NCBI RefSeq assembly: GCF_014897585.1
Contig: NZ_JABUXW010000009.1
Location: 106,172 to 170,171, forward strand
Direction: 5' to 3'
Source of the DNA: Brachybacterium tyrofermentans
Lineage (GTDB): Bacteria; Actinomycetota; Actinomycetes; Actinomycetales; Dermabacteraceae
DNA: 64,000 nt
The notes under the pieces were generated by a model. It had not been told where the DNA came from and did not search any database. It saw only the letters and a program-made list of their open reading frames with translations. Shown piece by piece: positions 36,619 to 45,733 of the stretch; the first letter of the stretch is position 1, and each line of letters starts with the position of its first letter. Position numbers and translations under genes: made by a program.

Positions 36619-38732
36619 GCGTCGATCCTCTCCAGGTCGAGCTCTTCGGCTCCTTCGATGATGAACTGCTTGCGGGGAGCGACCTCGGAACCCATCAGGA
36701 GCTCGAAGACCGCGCTGGCGGCCTCCGCATCCTCGATGCGCACGCGACGCAGGGTGCGATGGCCGGGATCCATGGTGGTGTCCGCCAGCTGATCGGCGTC
36801 CATCTCCCCCAGTCCCTTGTACCGCTGGATCGGTTCCTTGTACCGCTTGCCCCGCCGATCGAGATTCTTCAGGAGCTTGTTCAGCTCCGCCTCGGAATAG
36901 GTGTAGACCAGCTCGTTCTTCTTCTTGCCGCCGTGGACGATCTCCACCCGATGCAGCGGCGGGACCGCGGCATAGACCCGCCCGGCCTCGACCAGCGGCC
37001 GCATGTACCGGTGGAACAGGGTCAGCAGCAGCGTGCGGATGTGGGCACCGTCGACGTCGGCATCCGTCATCATGATGATCTTGCCGTAGCGTGCGGCCTC
37101 GAGGTCGAAGGTGCGCCCGGAGCCGGCGCCGATGACCTGGATGATCGCCGCGCACTCGGTGTTCTTGAGCATGTCCGTGATGGACGCCTTCTGCACGTTG
37201 AGGATCTTGCCGCGGATGGGCAGCAGCGCCTGGTGCTCGGAGGAGCGTGCGTTCTTGGCGGTGCCCAGGGCGCTGTCGCCCTCGACGATGAACAGCTCGG
37301 AGCGCTCGACGTCATGGGTGCGGCAGTCGGCCAGCTTGGTCGGCATCGTGGACGACTCCAGGGCGTTCTTCCGCCGTGAGACCTCCTTATGCATCCGCGC
37401 TGCGATGCGCGCCCGCATCTCGGAGACGACCTTGTCGACGACCAGAGCGCCCTGCTCCTTCTCACCCTTCGTGGTCGAGGTGAGGAAGGTGGTCAGCTGC
37501 TGCTCGACGACCTTCCCCACGATCGCCCGGATCGCCGGGGTCCCGAGGATCTCCTTGGTCTGGCCCTCGAACTGCGGTTCGTCGATGCGCACGCTCACCA
37601 CGGCGGTCAGGCCGGCCAGGGCGTCGTCTTTCTCGATCTTCTCGTTCTTGGTATTGAACTTCACCCGTCGGGCCTGGTTCTCGACCTGCTTGCGCATGGT
37701 CTTGACCAGCGCCTGCTCGAAGCCGGCCATATGAGTGCCGCCCTTGGGCGTGGCGACGATGTTCACGAAGGAGCGCAGCGTGGAGTCGTAGTCGGCACCC
37801 CAGCGCAGCGCGATATCGACCTCGCAGGAACGCTCCACGTCGGTGGAGACCATGTGTCCGTTCTTGTCGAGCACGGGCACGGTCTCGGTGTAGTCGCCCG
37901 AGCCCTGCAGACGGATCACATCGGTGATCTTCTCGTCCTGCGCCAGGTACTCGACGAATTCGCTGATCCCGCCGTCGTACTTGTAGCTGCGGGTGGCCGG
38001 CTGATCCGGGGAGGCCTCGGGACGCTGATCCGTGACGGAGATCTGCAGGCCGGGTACGAGGAACGCCGTCTGCCGGGCACGTCGGTGCAGCTCGTCGAGC
38101 GCGAAGTGGGAGCCCTTGATGAAGATCTGCGGATCCGCCCAGTACCGCACCCGGGTGCCGCTGACACCGCGCTTCGCCTTGCCGATCACGCGCAGCTCCC
38201 CCGGACCCTGGGCCGGGGTGAAGGGTGCCTCGGCGGCGGGCTGGTCGCCGTCTTCGAACTTCCCCGGCTGACCGCGCTGGAAGCTCATCGCATAGGTCTT
38301 CCCCGCACGGTCCACCTCGACATCGAGGCGGCCGGAGAGGGCGTTGACGACGCTCGCGCCGACTCCGTGCAGGCCGCCGGAGGCCGCATAGGAGCCGCCG
38401 CCGAACTTCCCGCCGGCATGGAGCTTGGTGTAGACGACCTCGACGCCGGTCAGCCCGGTGCGTGGCTCGACATCGACCGGGACGCCACGGCCGGTGTCCC
38501 GGACCTCGACGGAGGCGTCGGGGTGCAGGATCACCGAGATGGACTCGCCGTGACCGCCCAGGGCCTCGTCGACCGAGTTGTCGAGGATCTCCCACAGGCA
38601 GTGCATGAGCCCGCGGGAATCCGTCGATCCGATGTACATGCCGGGACGCTTGCGGACCGCCTCCAGGCCTTCGAGGACCTGGAGGTTGCGTGCGTCGTAT
38701 GCGGACTTCTTCGAGCTGCTGGAGGTGGCCAC
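36615..38732 (-). CDS. parE: DNA topoisomerase IV subunit B (GyrB/ParE family)
   Basis: ATPase subunit of topoisomerase IV. The 705-residue product has the GHKL ATP site ([32 protein letters not shown]), the transducer domain and the TOPRIM metal site ([10 protein letters not shown] and [19 protein letters not shown]), then the C-terminal [23 protein letters not shown] in place of the EGDSAGG common in GyrB fits ParE or actinobacterial paralogues. The start is the GTG at 38732, 7 bases after a TAGGAT box, so the message looks leaderless. It is translationally coupled to hisF. Confidence 0.93.
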   Translation of the reverse strand: MATSSSSKKSAYDARNLQVLEGLEAVRKRPGMYIGSTDSRGLMHCLWEILDNSVDEALGGHGESISVILHPDASVEVRDTGRGVPVDVEPRTGLTGVEVVYTKLHAGGKFGGGSYAASGGLHGVGASVVNALSGRLDVEVDRAGKTYAMSFQRGQPGKFEDGDQPAAEAPFTPAQGPGELRVIGKAKRGVSGTRVRYWADPQIFIKGSHFALDELHRRARQTAFLVPGLQISVTDQRPEASPDQPATRSYKYDGGISEFVEYLAQDEKITDVIRLQGSGDYTETVPVLDKNGHMVSTDVERSCEVDIALRWGADYDSTLRSFVNIVATPKGGTHMAGFEQALVKTMRKQVENQARRVKFNTKNEKIEKDDALAGLTAVVSVRIDEPQFEGQTKEILGTPAIRAIVGKVVEQQLTTFLTSTTKGEKEQGALVVDKVVSEMRARIAARMHKEVSRRKNALESSTMPTKLADCRTHDVERSELFIVEGDSALGTAKNARSSEHQALLPIRGKILNVQKASITDMLKNTECAAIIQVIGAGSGRTFDLEAARYGKIIMMTDADVDGAHIRTLLLTLFHRYMRPLVEAGRVYAAVPPLHRVEIVHGGKKKNELVYTYSEAELNKLLKNLDRRGKRYKEPIQRYKGLGEMDADQLADTTMDPGHRTLRRVRIEDAEAASAVFELLMGSEVAPRKQFIIEGAEELDLERIDA

Positions 38733-38739
38733 GCCTCGG

Positions 38740-38745
38740 ATCCTA
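38740..38745 (-). promoter_or_regulatory. Leaderless -10 element of parE
   Basis: TAGGAT on the minus strand, 7 bases before the GTG at 38732. There is no ribosome binding site in the interval. Confidence 0.55.
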
Positions 38746-38861
38746 CGTGTCCGGCGCCCCGGAACCGCGCATTGCGGCACCGCTCACAGGTTCGTTGCGC
38801 CCCGAGCGAACCACAGCCCCAAGTACTCCCCTCAGCGCGCGTCCGATGCTAGAAAAGGACC

Positions 38862-39080
38862 ATGAACCTGACTCTTGAAGCCCCCCGGCTGACCGCACAC
38901 GACCGCTGCGACCGCTGCGGCGCCCAGGCGTACGTCAAGGTGCTCCTGGAGGCTGGCGGCGAGCTGATGTTCTGTGCACATCACGCCCGCGCCCACCAGG
39001 ACGCCCTCAAGGACGTCGCCTCCGAGTTCATCGACGAGACGGAGAGGCTGCACGCCAAGCCTGAACCCGTCGAGGACTGA
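38862..39080 (+). CDS. DUF7455-type small zinc-ribbon protein
   Basis: A 72-residue actinobacterial protein. CDRCG (Cys16, Cys19) and FCAHH (Cys38 with His40 or His41) give a probable zinc site, around AQAYVKVLLEAGGELMF. The ribosome binding site is AAAAGGA, and a TAGAAA-like -10 lies just upstream. It is divergent from parE and is commonly found beside sigA in actinobacteria. Function unknown. Confidence 0.85.
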   Translation: MNLTLEAPRLTAHDRCDRCGAQAYVKVLLEAGGELMFCAHHARAHQDALKDVASEFIDETERLHAKPEPVED

Positions 39081-39121
39081 TGATCCACGGTCCGGGTGAC
39101 GCGACCTCGCACCCATGACAT

Positions 39122-39160
39122 GACGAGAGGGCACCCACCGCCGGTGGGTGCCCTCTCGTC
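39122..39160. terminator. Terminator after the zinc-ribbon gene
   Basis: Perfect 18-bp stem (39122-39139 with 39143-39160), 41 bases after the stop codon, one of the strongest hairpins in the window. Confidence 0.8.
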
Positions 39161-39263
39161 GTCCCGGTCCCTGACGGCGACCTCGGCCTCACCCTGACGG
39201 AGAACCAGGCCTCGACCTCTTCCTCGTTCTCGGCCTCCTCAGGATCTGGCCCCGGACGCCGAC

Positions 39264-39296
39264 GGCGCCGGGACCCGTGCTCGGGTCGCCGGCGCC
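39264..39296 (-). terminator. Terminator downstream of sigA
   Basis: A stem of 14 bp with one bulged C (39264-39277 with 39282-39296) lies 26 bases after the sigA stop. Confidence 0.6.
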
Positions 39297-39322
39297 GCCG
39301 TCGAGGTCATGCGGGGTTCTTC

Positions 39323-40678
<1,356 letters not shown>

Positions 40679-40827
40679 AGAGTTCCTTCTTCCGGCGGTG
40701 TCCCTGGGGTTCACCGCCACACTCGGGCGATCAGTCATCTCGGCGCGGCTCGGGTCCTGGGGCAACCGTCGACCCGGTATCCACCGGGTTCACGGCGCAC
40801 GAAGGCACGGTGCCGTCAAGCCTCACA

Positions 40828-40858
40828 AGTATAACGTCCTGCGGGAGCACTTATTCCC
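40828..40858 (-). promoter_or_regulatory. sigA promoter with sigma-R/sigma-H-like motif
   Basis: On the minus strand GGGAAT (40853-40858) is followed by 16 bases and CGTT (40833-40836), resembling the thiol-stress sigma-R/SigH consensus. TATACT (40828-40833), a housekeeping -10, overlaps it by one base but has no good -35. Streptomyces hrdB is known to have a sigma-R-dependent promoter. The leader would be about 150 bases. Confidence 0.5.
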
Positions 40859-40954
40859 GGCCTCGCCCGGAGGCCGCACCGGGAGTGCACCCGGAGTGCT
40901 CCAGCAGTGCTCGGCGCTGCGTCGGCAGCACCCGCCGAGAACCCATGTCGATGC

Positions 40955-41380
40955 TCAGGCGACAGCGTGCCTGCCGGCGCCCGCAGCCCGGTCATCGTCC
41001 TTCACGGCGAGCACGGGGCACGGCGCTCCGAGCACGACGCGCCGTGCGGCGGCGCCGAGATTGAGCTTCCCGATGGGCGACTTGCGTCGCAGCCCGATCA
41101 CCAGCAGCGTCGCCGAGACATCCTCGACGACGGTCAGCAGGAACTCGCCGATGTCCGGCAGCGATCGACGACGCAGCACGACGTCGACCCCCTCTGCATC
41201 GGCCTCCGCAAGGGCCGTCTGCACGTCCTCCTCGGACGGTGCCGCGAGCCCGTCCGGGGCCTCGCAGAACTCGTAATAGGCGACGACCAGGTCCGTCTTG
41301 TCACGCTTGGCGCTCCGGACTGCGGAGCGCAGGGCGGCCATGCCCTGGCTCGATGGTGTGTAGCCCACGACAACGGTCAT
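40955..41380 (-). CDS. Universal stress protein, UspA family
   Basis: Single-domain 141-residue nucleotide-binding protein. It begins MTVVVGYTPSSQGMAALRSA, the USP beta1-alpha1 unit. The C-terminal ATP-loop region LLVIGLRRKSPIGKLNLG, followed by ARRVVLGAPCPVLAV, fits the ATP-binding G-2X-G-9X-G pattern in part. Cytosolic. The role in stress or dormancy is not defined by sequence. It sits alone between sigA and metX. Confidence 0.9.
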   Translation of the reverse strand: MTVVVGYTPSSQGMAALRSAVRSAKRDKTDLVVAYYEFCEAPDGLAAPSEEDVQTALAEADAEGVDVVLRRRSLPDIGEFLLTVVEDVSATLLVIGLRRKSPIGKLNLGAAARRVVLGAPCPVLAVKDDDRAAGAGRHAVA

Positions 41381-41446
41381 TCGCCAGCTCCCAACTCGGG
41401 ACGGTTCTCGAGACGCCTCGCTCGAGGGCCGTCGACTGATCTCCCC

Positions 41447-41484
41447 AGCTTAGCCATCGAGCAGGAGCTTAGCCATCGAGCAGG
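41447..41484. repeat. Perfect 19-bp tandem duplication over the metX stop codon
   Basis: Two adjacent identical copies of AGCTTAGCCATCGAGCAGG (41447-41465 and 41466-41484). The second copy encodes the last metX residues and stop on the minus strand; the first duplicates them immediately after the stop. Confidence 0.95.
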
Positions 41485-42707
41485 TCCGCGATCCACCCGT
41501 CGAGATCGGGATGGGCGAGCAGGAACGCATCGTGCCCGATCTCCGACTGCGCCACCTGCCAGGTGGAGCGCGGGATGTGCTCAGCCATCTCCGCCACCAG
41601 CGCCGGCGGGAACAGGCGGTCGGAGTCGATCGCCACCACCAACGTCCGAGCACTGACCCGGGACAGGGCCGCAGGGACCCCGCCGCGGTCCCGGCCGACG
41701 TCATGGGTGCTCATCGAGTGGGCGAGCACGAGATAGGAGTTCGCGTCGAAACGGCGCGAGAGCTTGCCGGCATGGTGGTCCAGATAGCTGGTGATCTGGT
41801 GCCGTCCGACCCCGTCGAAGGGGTCCTCGCCCTCCTGGGGGCGATTCCCGAACCGGGCCTCGAGCTCGGTCGCGGTGCGATACGTGGTGTGGGCGATGCG
41901 CCGCGCGATGCCGAGCCCCAGCTGCGGGCCCTGGCCGCCGACGACGTCGTAGTAGTCGCCGCCGCGGAACTCGGGATCGACCCGGATCGCGGCGCTCTGG
42001 GCGCTGTTCCAGGCGATCTGATCGGCGGTCGCCCGCGCCGAGCTGGCGATGACGGCGAGCCGCTCCACCTCCTCGGGATGGCTCACCGCCCATTCGACCG
42101 CGCGCATACCGCCCATCGACCCGCCGATGACCAGTCCCCACCGCTCGATCCCGAGCTGGTCGCGCAGTCGTCGTTCTGCGGCGACCTGGTCCCGCACGGT
42201 CAGCACCGGGAACCGGGAACCCCAGGCCCGGCCATCCGGTGCCGGAGAGCTGGGCCCGGTGCTCCCCTGACAGCCACCCAGGATGTTCGGCGCGATCACG
42301 AACCAGCGCTCGGTGTCGATCGGGAGACCGGGGCCGACCACGTCCTCCCACCATCCGGGGCTGGGGTGCGCGTCGCTCACGCCTCCGCGCACATGCGAGT
42401 CCCCGGTGAGCGCATGCAGCACGAGGATCGCGTTGCCGCCGTCCGCATCGAGCGTGCCCCAGGTCTCGTAGGCCATGGTGACGTCCTCGAGGACCGTGCC
42501 GCTCTCGAGCTCGAGCGAGCCGATCGAGGCGAACCGCCGCTCCCCCACCCCCTGCTCGGGGGTCCAGGCGCCCGTCGATGCGGCCTGCGGGAGATCCGGG
42601 GCGTTCGCTCCGGTCAACTGCCGGGCCGGGATCGACGTCTCTGCCTGCTGGCTCGGGGCCGACGTGCTGGTCGCCGTCGTCCGGTTCAGAGCTCCGAGTG
42701 CGGTCAT
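41469..42707 (-). CDS. metX: Homoserine O-acetyltransferase
   Basis: Activates homoserine with acetyl-CoA for methionine biosynthesis. The 412-residue alpha/beta hydrolase has the nucleophile elbow GGSMGGM, the acid in VVAIDSDRLFPP and the histidine in IGHDAFL. MetX signatures YETWGTLD, HALTGDSHV, NILGGCQGSTGPSS and FVGRE-like DYYD segments are present. About 55 residues of low-complexity N-terminus precede the domain. The ATG at 42707 has GGAGGAGG upstream. The sulfhydrylase partner metY, often adjacent, is not here. Downstream lies the 19-bp duplication. Confidence 0.95.
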   Translation of the reverse strand: MTALGALNRTTATSTSAPSQQAETSIPARQLTGANAPDLPQAASTGAWTPEQGVGERRFASIGSLELESGTVLEDVTMAYETWGTLDADGGNAILVLHALTGDSHVRGGVSDAHPSPGWWEDVVGPGLPIDTERWFVIAPNILGGCQGSTGPSSPAPDGRAWGSRFPVLTVRDQVAAERRLRDQLGIERWGLVIGGSMGGMRAVEWAVSHPEEVERLAVIASSARATADQIAWNSAQSAAIRVDPEFRGGDYYDVVGGQGPQLGLGIARRIAHTTYRTATELEARFGNRPQEGEDPFDGVGRHQITSYLDHHAGKLSRRFDANSYLVLAHSMSTHDVGRDRGGVPAALSRVSARTLVVAIDSDRLFPPALVAEMAEHIPRSTWQVAQSEIGHDAFLLAHPDLDGWIADLLDG

Positions 42708-42760
42708 CGGCGGCCCCTCCTCCTTGCGCTCCGGCCCCGCTCGCACCAGCCACCCTGTGG

Positions 42761-43921
42761 TCAGGGGCTGGGCCACCAGGCCGGAAAGATCGGCGTGTCG
42801 GTCATACGTGCCAACAAGGGTGCCAGAGTCGACGCCGGTTCCCGGTCCCACAGCTCATCCACGAGACTGCCCGCCGTGGCGAACCGGTGATTCCACCACG
42901 CGAGCAGAGTGAGCATCGCCGTCAGCCCCCGCCACGCCTCCCTCGCGATCGCATGGCCCGGGAGTTCGGGATCAGCACAGGCCGCAGCCGCGACGTGACG
43001 CAGCTGCGCGATCGCCTCATACCAGTCGCCACCTGCACAGACGTCGCTATCCGGGCACCACGATCCGTCACGGACGAGGACCTGGAGCAGCTGCTCCCGA
43101 TCGATGGGCGAGGCGTGCCCGCGATCCACACAGCGGGCGAGCAGCTCCCAGTGCAGCCGTTCGACCGCGACGGCGGAGACGAGGTCGGAGACCAGTTCAC
43201 AGTCCGTCACGAAGGCCGGATCCGCGGGCCCGCCGTCGGAGGCACGCAGCCTGCGCAGCGCTCCCCGCGCCCTGGCGAAGAGCTCTCCCGGATCGACGGC
43301 GGCGTCGAGCGCGGTCCGAGTGAGGTGCAGCTGGCGACCTACCAGATCGAGGCGCGGCTCCTCTCGAGGCGGCTGCGGGACGGACCGTCCGACGAGCACC
43401 TCATCCGCCGCGGCGCGGGTCTCCTGGAAGGGACGCAGCGGCTGGGGCGGGGAGACCAGGAGCCGTTCCTCGTCGACGTCGGGCTCGCCTCGGAGCACCT
43501 GTCGGCACTGAGAGTTGCCGACCATCCAGAGGGATTCCAACGGGAAGGGGTCCGGAAGCAGATGCGCGGCCGTCGCGAGGATCCTCGCCGCCAATCGCAC
43601 CGTGAGCTCCTCCAGGGCAGGCTCCGGGAGCGCTCCGTGGCCGTCACCGACGACCACCATGGCCGAGGCCCGACAGCAACCTCGGCTCAGCAGGAGCTCC
43701 AGATGCTGCTCGAGCCGGTCCGCCCAGGCCGGGGCGAGCAGATCGGACAGGTCGGAGGTGGTCACCACGGGTGTCTGCCCGCTCTTCCCGCAGCCCATCA
43801 CGATCAGGCAGTCGGTCGGGATCTGACGCAGACAGATCCTGGTCTCGGCGAGGAACTCCGAGGGGTCGTAGGGGTGCAGGACACGCCGGTCGGAACCGGC
43901 CGGTGGGGTGTTGGTCGTCAT
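42761..43921 (-). CDS. DUF4192-like protein
   Basis: A 386-residue soluble protein. The N-terminal segment FLAETRICLRQIPTDCLIVM and the following VVTTSDLSDLL resemble the DUF4192 start, and the alternating charged/hydrophobic remainder ends in a helical region (AWRGLTAMLTLLAWWNHRF). The family is actinobacterial and uncharacterised. Start ATG at 43921. It lies 53 bases upstream of metX on the same strand, so co-transcription is possible, and is divergent from the polyprenyl synthase gene. Assignment rests on N-terminal resemblance only. Confidence 0.65.
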   Translation of the reverse strand: MTTNTPPAGSDRRVLHPYDPSEFLAETRICLRQIPTDCLIVMGCGKSGQTPVVTTSDLSDLLAPAWADRLEQHLELLLSRGCCRASAMVVVGDGHGALPEPALEELTVRLAARILATAAHLLPDPFPLESLWMVGNSQCRQVLRGEPDVDEERLLVSPPQPLRPFQETRAAADEVLVGRSVPQPPREEPRLDLVGRQLHLTRTALDAAVDPGELFARARGALRRLRASDGGPADPAFVTDCELVSDLVSAVAVERLHWELLARCVDRGHASPIDREQLLQVLVRDGSWCPDSDVCAGGDWYEAIAQLRHVAAAACADPELPGHAIAREAWRGLTAMLTLLAWWNHRFATAGSLVDELWDREPASTLAPLLARMTDTPIFPAWWPSP

Positions 43922-44072
43922 GGATCGACCCTCGTGCACCGCCGTCGTCCGCGCAGTCCTCGAGCCCGCGTTGGGGACAGAGACCCTGTGTGGAGGGAAG
44001 GTGCCGACCCCTATGCGGTCCACGGTCAGGACGTCATGCGAAGATCTTCGTGTCCGTCGAGAAGGAGTACCG

Positions 44073-45206
44073 ATGTCCCCTGCTGGAGCGCCGCTGACCG
44101 GCGCCGACCTCCGTGAACTCGATCGACGTCTGGTCGAACGGGTCGAGTCGATCACCGCCGACGAGCTCGCGCTGCGGCGCGACCATCTCGCCGAGATCTC
44201 CCCGGAGACCGCAGCGCTGGTGGACACCCTCGCTCGGTATCTCGACGGAGGGAAGCTGCTGCGCCCGCGCTTCTGCTTCTGGGGAGGGGCCGCGGCTCTG
44301 CAGCGGGAGCCCACGGAGGACGAGCTGGAGGCGCTGGCGCGCTACGGCGCGGCGATCGAGCTGGTCCAGGCGGCCGCCCTCATGCACGACGACGTCATCG
44401 ACCACTCCCCCGTGCGCCGCGGACGACCCGCTCTCCATGTCGATGCCGCCACGAGTCACGAGCTCGCGAGCCTCGTCGGCTCCTCCGCGGACTACGGGGT
44501 CGCGCTCGCGATCGTGCTCGGTGATCTCGCGCTCAGCTGGGCCGAGCAGCTCGCCGCCGGTGTCGAGGTCGAGCCGTCGAGGACGGCACGGGCCCGCCGG
44601 GAGTTCGATGATCTGCGCACCGAGGTCATGTCCGGTCAGTTCCTGGACATCCTCCACCAAGCAGGAGGCTTCTCCTCGGCTCGCGATGCGGAGAGCGCGG
44701 CGCTGTCCGTGATCCGCTGGAAGACCGTCCCGTACACGGTGCTGCGGCCGGTCCGGATCGGCGCGGCGCTGATGGGCGCGGACGACACCGTCCTGGACCA
44801 GCTGTCCGCCTGGGCGATCGAGGTCGGCACGGCGTTCCAGCTGCGTGACGACCTGCTCAGCGTGATCGGCGACCAGGACGACACCGGCAAGCCGATCGGG
44901 GGCGACATCGTCGAGGGCAAGCGCACCGTGCTGCTGGCACGCACCGAGTCCGCGACCGACGGTGCCGGGCGCGCACTGCTGGAGAGCGTGATCGGTCGCT
45001 CCGACGCGACACCGGCGCAGATCCAGCAGGCGCACCAGCTCATGGTCTCCTCCGGTGCGGTCCGCTCGGTCGCCGAGGAGGTTCGAGCTCGCGCGACGAG
45101 CGCCCGCGAGATCCTGGACGGTGCCACGGGCATCGGAGAGCCGGGCCGCGCCGGACTCGCCGCTCTCGCCGCGCAGGCGACCGATGTCGAGTCGCTGCCT
45201 CGCTGA
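44073..45206 (+). CDS. Polyprenyl (geranylgeranyl/farnesyl-type) diphosphate synthase
   Basis: Condenses isopentenyl diphosphate with allylic diphosphates to make C15-C20 or longer prenyl chains. The 377-residue all-helical enzyme has the first aspartate-rich motif DDVID (near residue 106) within ALMHDDVIDHSPVRRGRPA and the second motif region QLRDDLLSVIGD (near 260), followed by GKPIGGDIVEGKRT. The ATG at 44073 follows GAAGGAG. The position next to the Rv2175c- and PknL-like genes matches idsA2 (Rv2173). Chain length cannot be read confidently. Confidence 0.93.
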   Translation: MSPAGAPLTGADLRELDRRLVERVESITADELALRRDHLAEISPETAALVDTLARYLDGGKLLRPRFCFWGGAAALQREPTEDELEALARYGAAIELVQAAALMHDDVIDHSPVRRGRPALHVDAATSHELASLVGSSADYGVALAIVLGDLALSWAEQLAAGVEVEPSRTARARREFDDLRTEVMSGQFLDILHQAGGFSSARDAESAALSVIRWKTVPYTVLRPVRIGAALMGADDTVLDQLSAWAIEVGTAFQLRDDLLSVIGDQDDTGKPIGGDIVEGKRTVLLARTESATDGAGRALLESVIGRSDATPAQIQQAHQLMVSSGAVRSVAEEVRARATSAREILDGATGIGEPGRAGLAALAAQATDVESLPR

Positions 45207-45232
45207 CCGGCCCAGAGGGTCTCGGCGACCCG

Positions 45233-45586
45233 TCAGAAGGCGAGTGCCTGGGCCCGGCGTCGCACTTCGCCGCGCTGGCCGATGCGCAGCTGATCGATCG
45301 GACGACCGGGCAGCGAGTCGTCCTCGGTGAACAGCCACGTCAGCAGCTCCACGTCGTCGAAGCCGCCGTCGCGCAGGATCGTGATCGTGCCGCGCAGGTG
45401 CGGGGCGATGCCGTCCTCGGTGAGCAGCGCCGCCGGGATCATCCGGACGACGGGGTCGCCGCGGCGCACGGCGATGAGCTCCCCCTCGTCGACGAGTCGA
45501 CGCACGCGGGAGACCTCCACGTCCAGGTGCAGGGCCACATCGGGGAGGGCGAGCCAGTCAGGGATGAGTTCATCGAGGGCATTCAC
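45233..45586 (-). CDS. Rv2175c-like DNA-binding protein
   Basis: A 117-residue winged-helix protein. ALPDVALHLDVEVSRVRRLV is the helix-turn-helix and IPAALLTEDGIAPHLRGTIT the conserved centre, ending RIGQRGEVRRRAQALAF. The M. tuberculosis homologue Rv2175c is a DNA-binding substrate of PknL, and the divergent PknL-like kinase gene next door supports the same relation here. The GTG start at 45586 lies 6 bases after CACCCT, again leaderless-like. It converges on the prenyl synthase gene with 26 bases between. Confidence 0.88.
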   Translation of the reverse strand: MNALDELIPDWLALPDVALHLDVEVSRVRRLVDEGELIAVRRGDPVVRMIPAALLTEDGIAPHLRGTITILRDGGFDDVELLTWLFTEDDSLPGRPIDQLRIGQRGEVRRRAQALAF

Positions 45587-45721
45587 GGGACCAGGGTGCC
45601 ACGCCCGAGGACCGGCGCGCACCCCGACGGACCCATCGGCTGCGGACATCACGCCGTCCGACGTCACACTCCTGAGCGCTCTCGGCGTGTGTCGGTGCGA
45701 ACTCCTCGCGGCTCCGCACCC

Positions 45722-45727
45722 TAGATT
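45722..45727 (+). promoter_or_regulatory. Leaderless -10 element of the PknL-like kinase
   Basis: TAGATT is followed by GGCCCT and the GTG at 45734. No ribosome binding site intervenes. Confidence 0.55.
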
Positions 45728-45733
45728 GGCCCT

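Noticed and set aside
31148..38732. Annotation of these topoisomerase genes as gyrA and gyrB
   Set aside because: The A subunit lacks a GyrA box, the subunits are not adjacent and there is no dnaA-recF neighbourhood. Topoisomerase IV fits better, although actinobacterial paralogues can be hard to separate.
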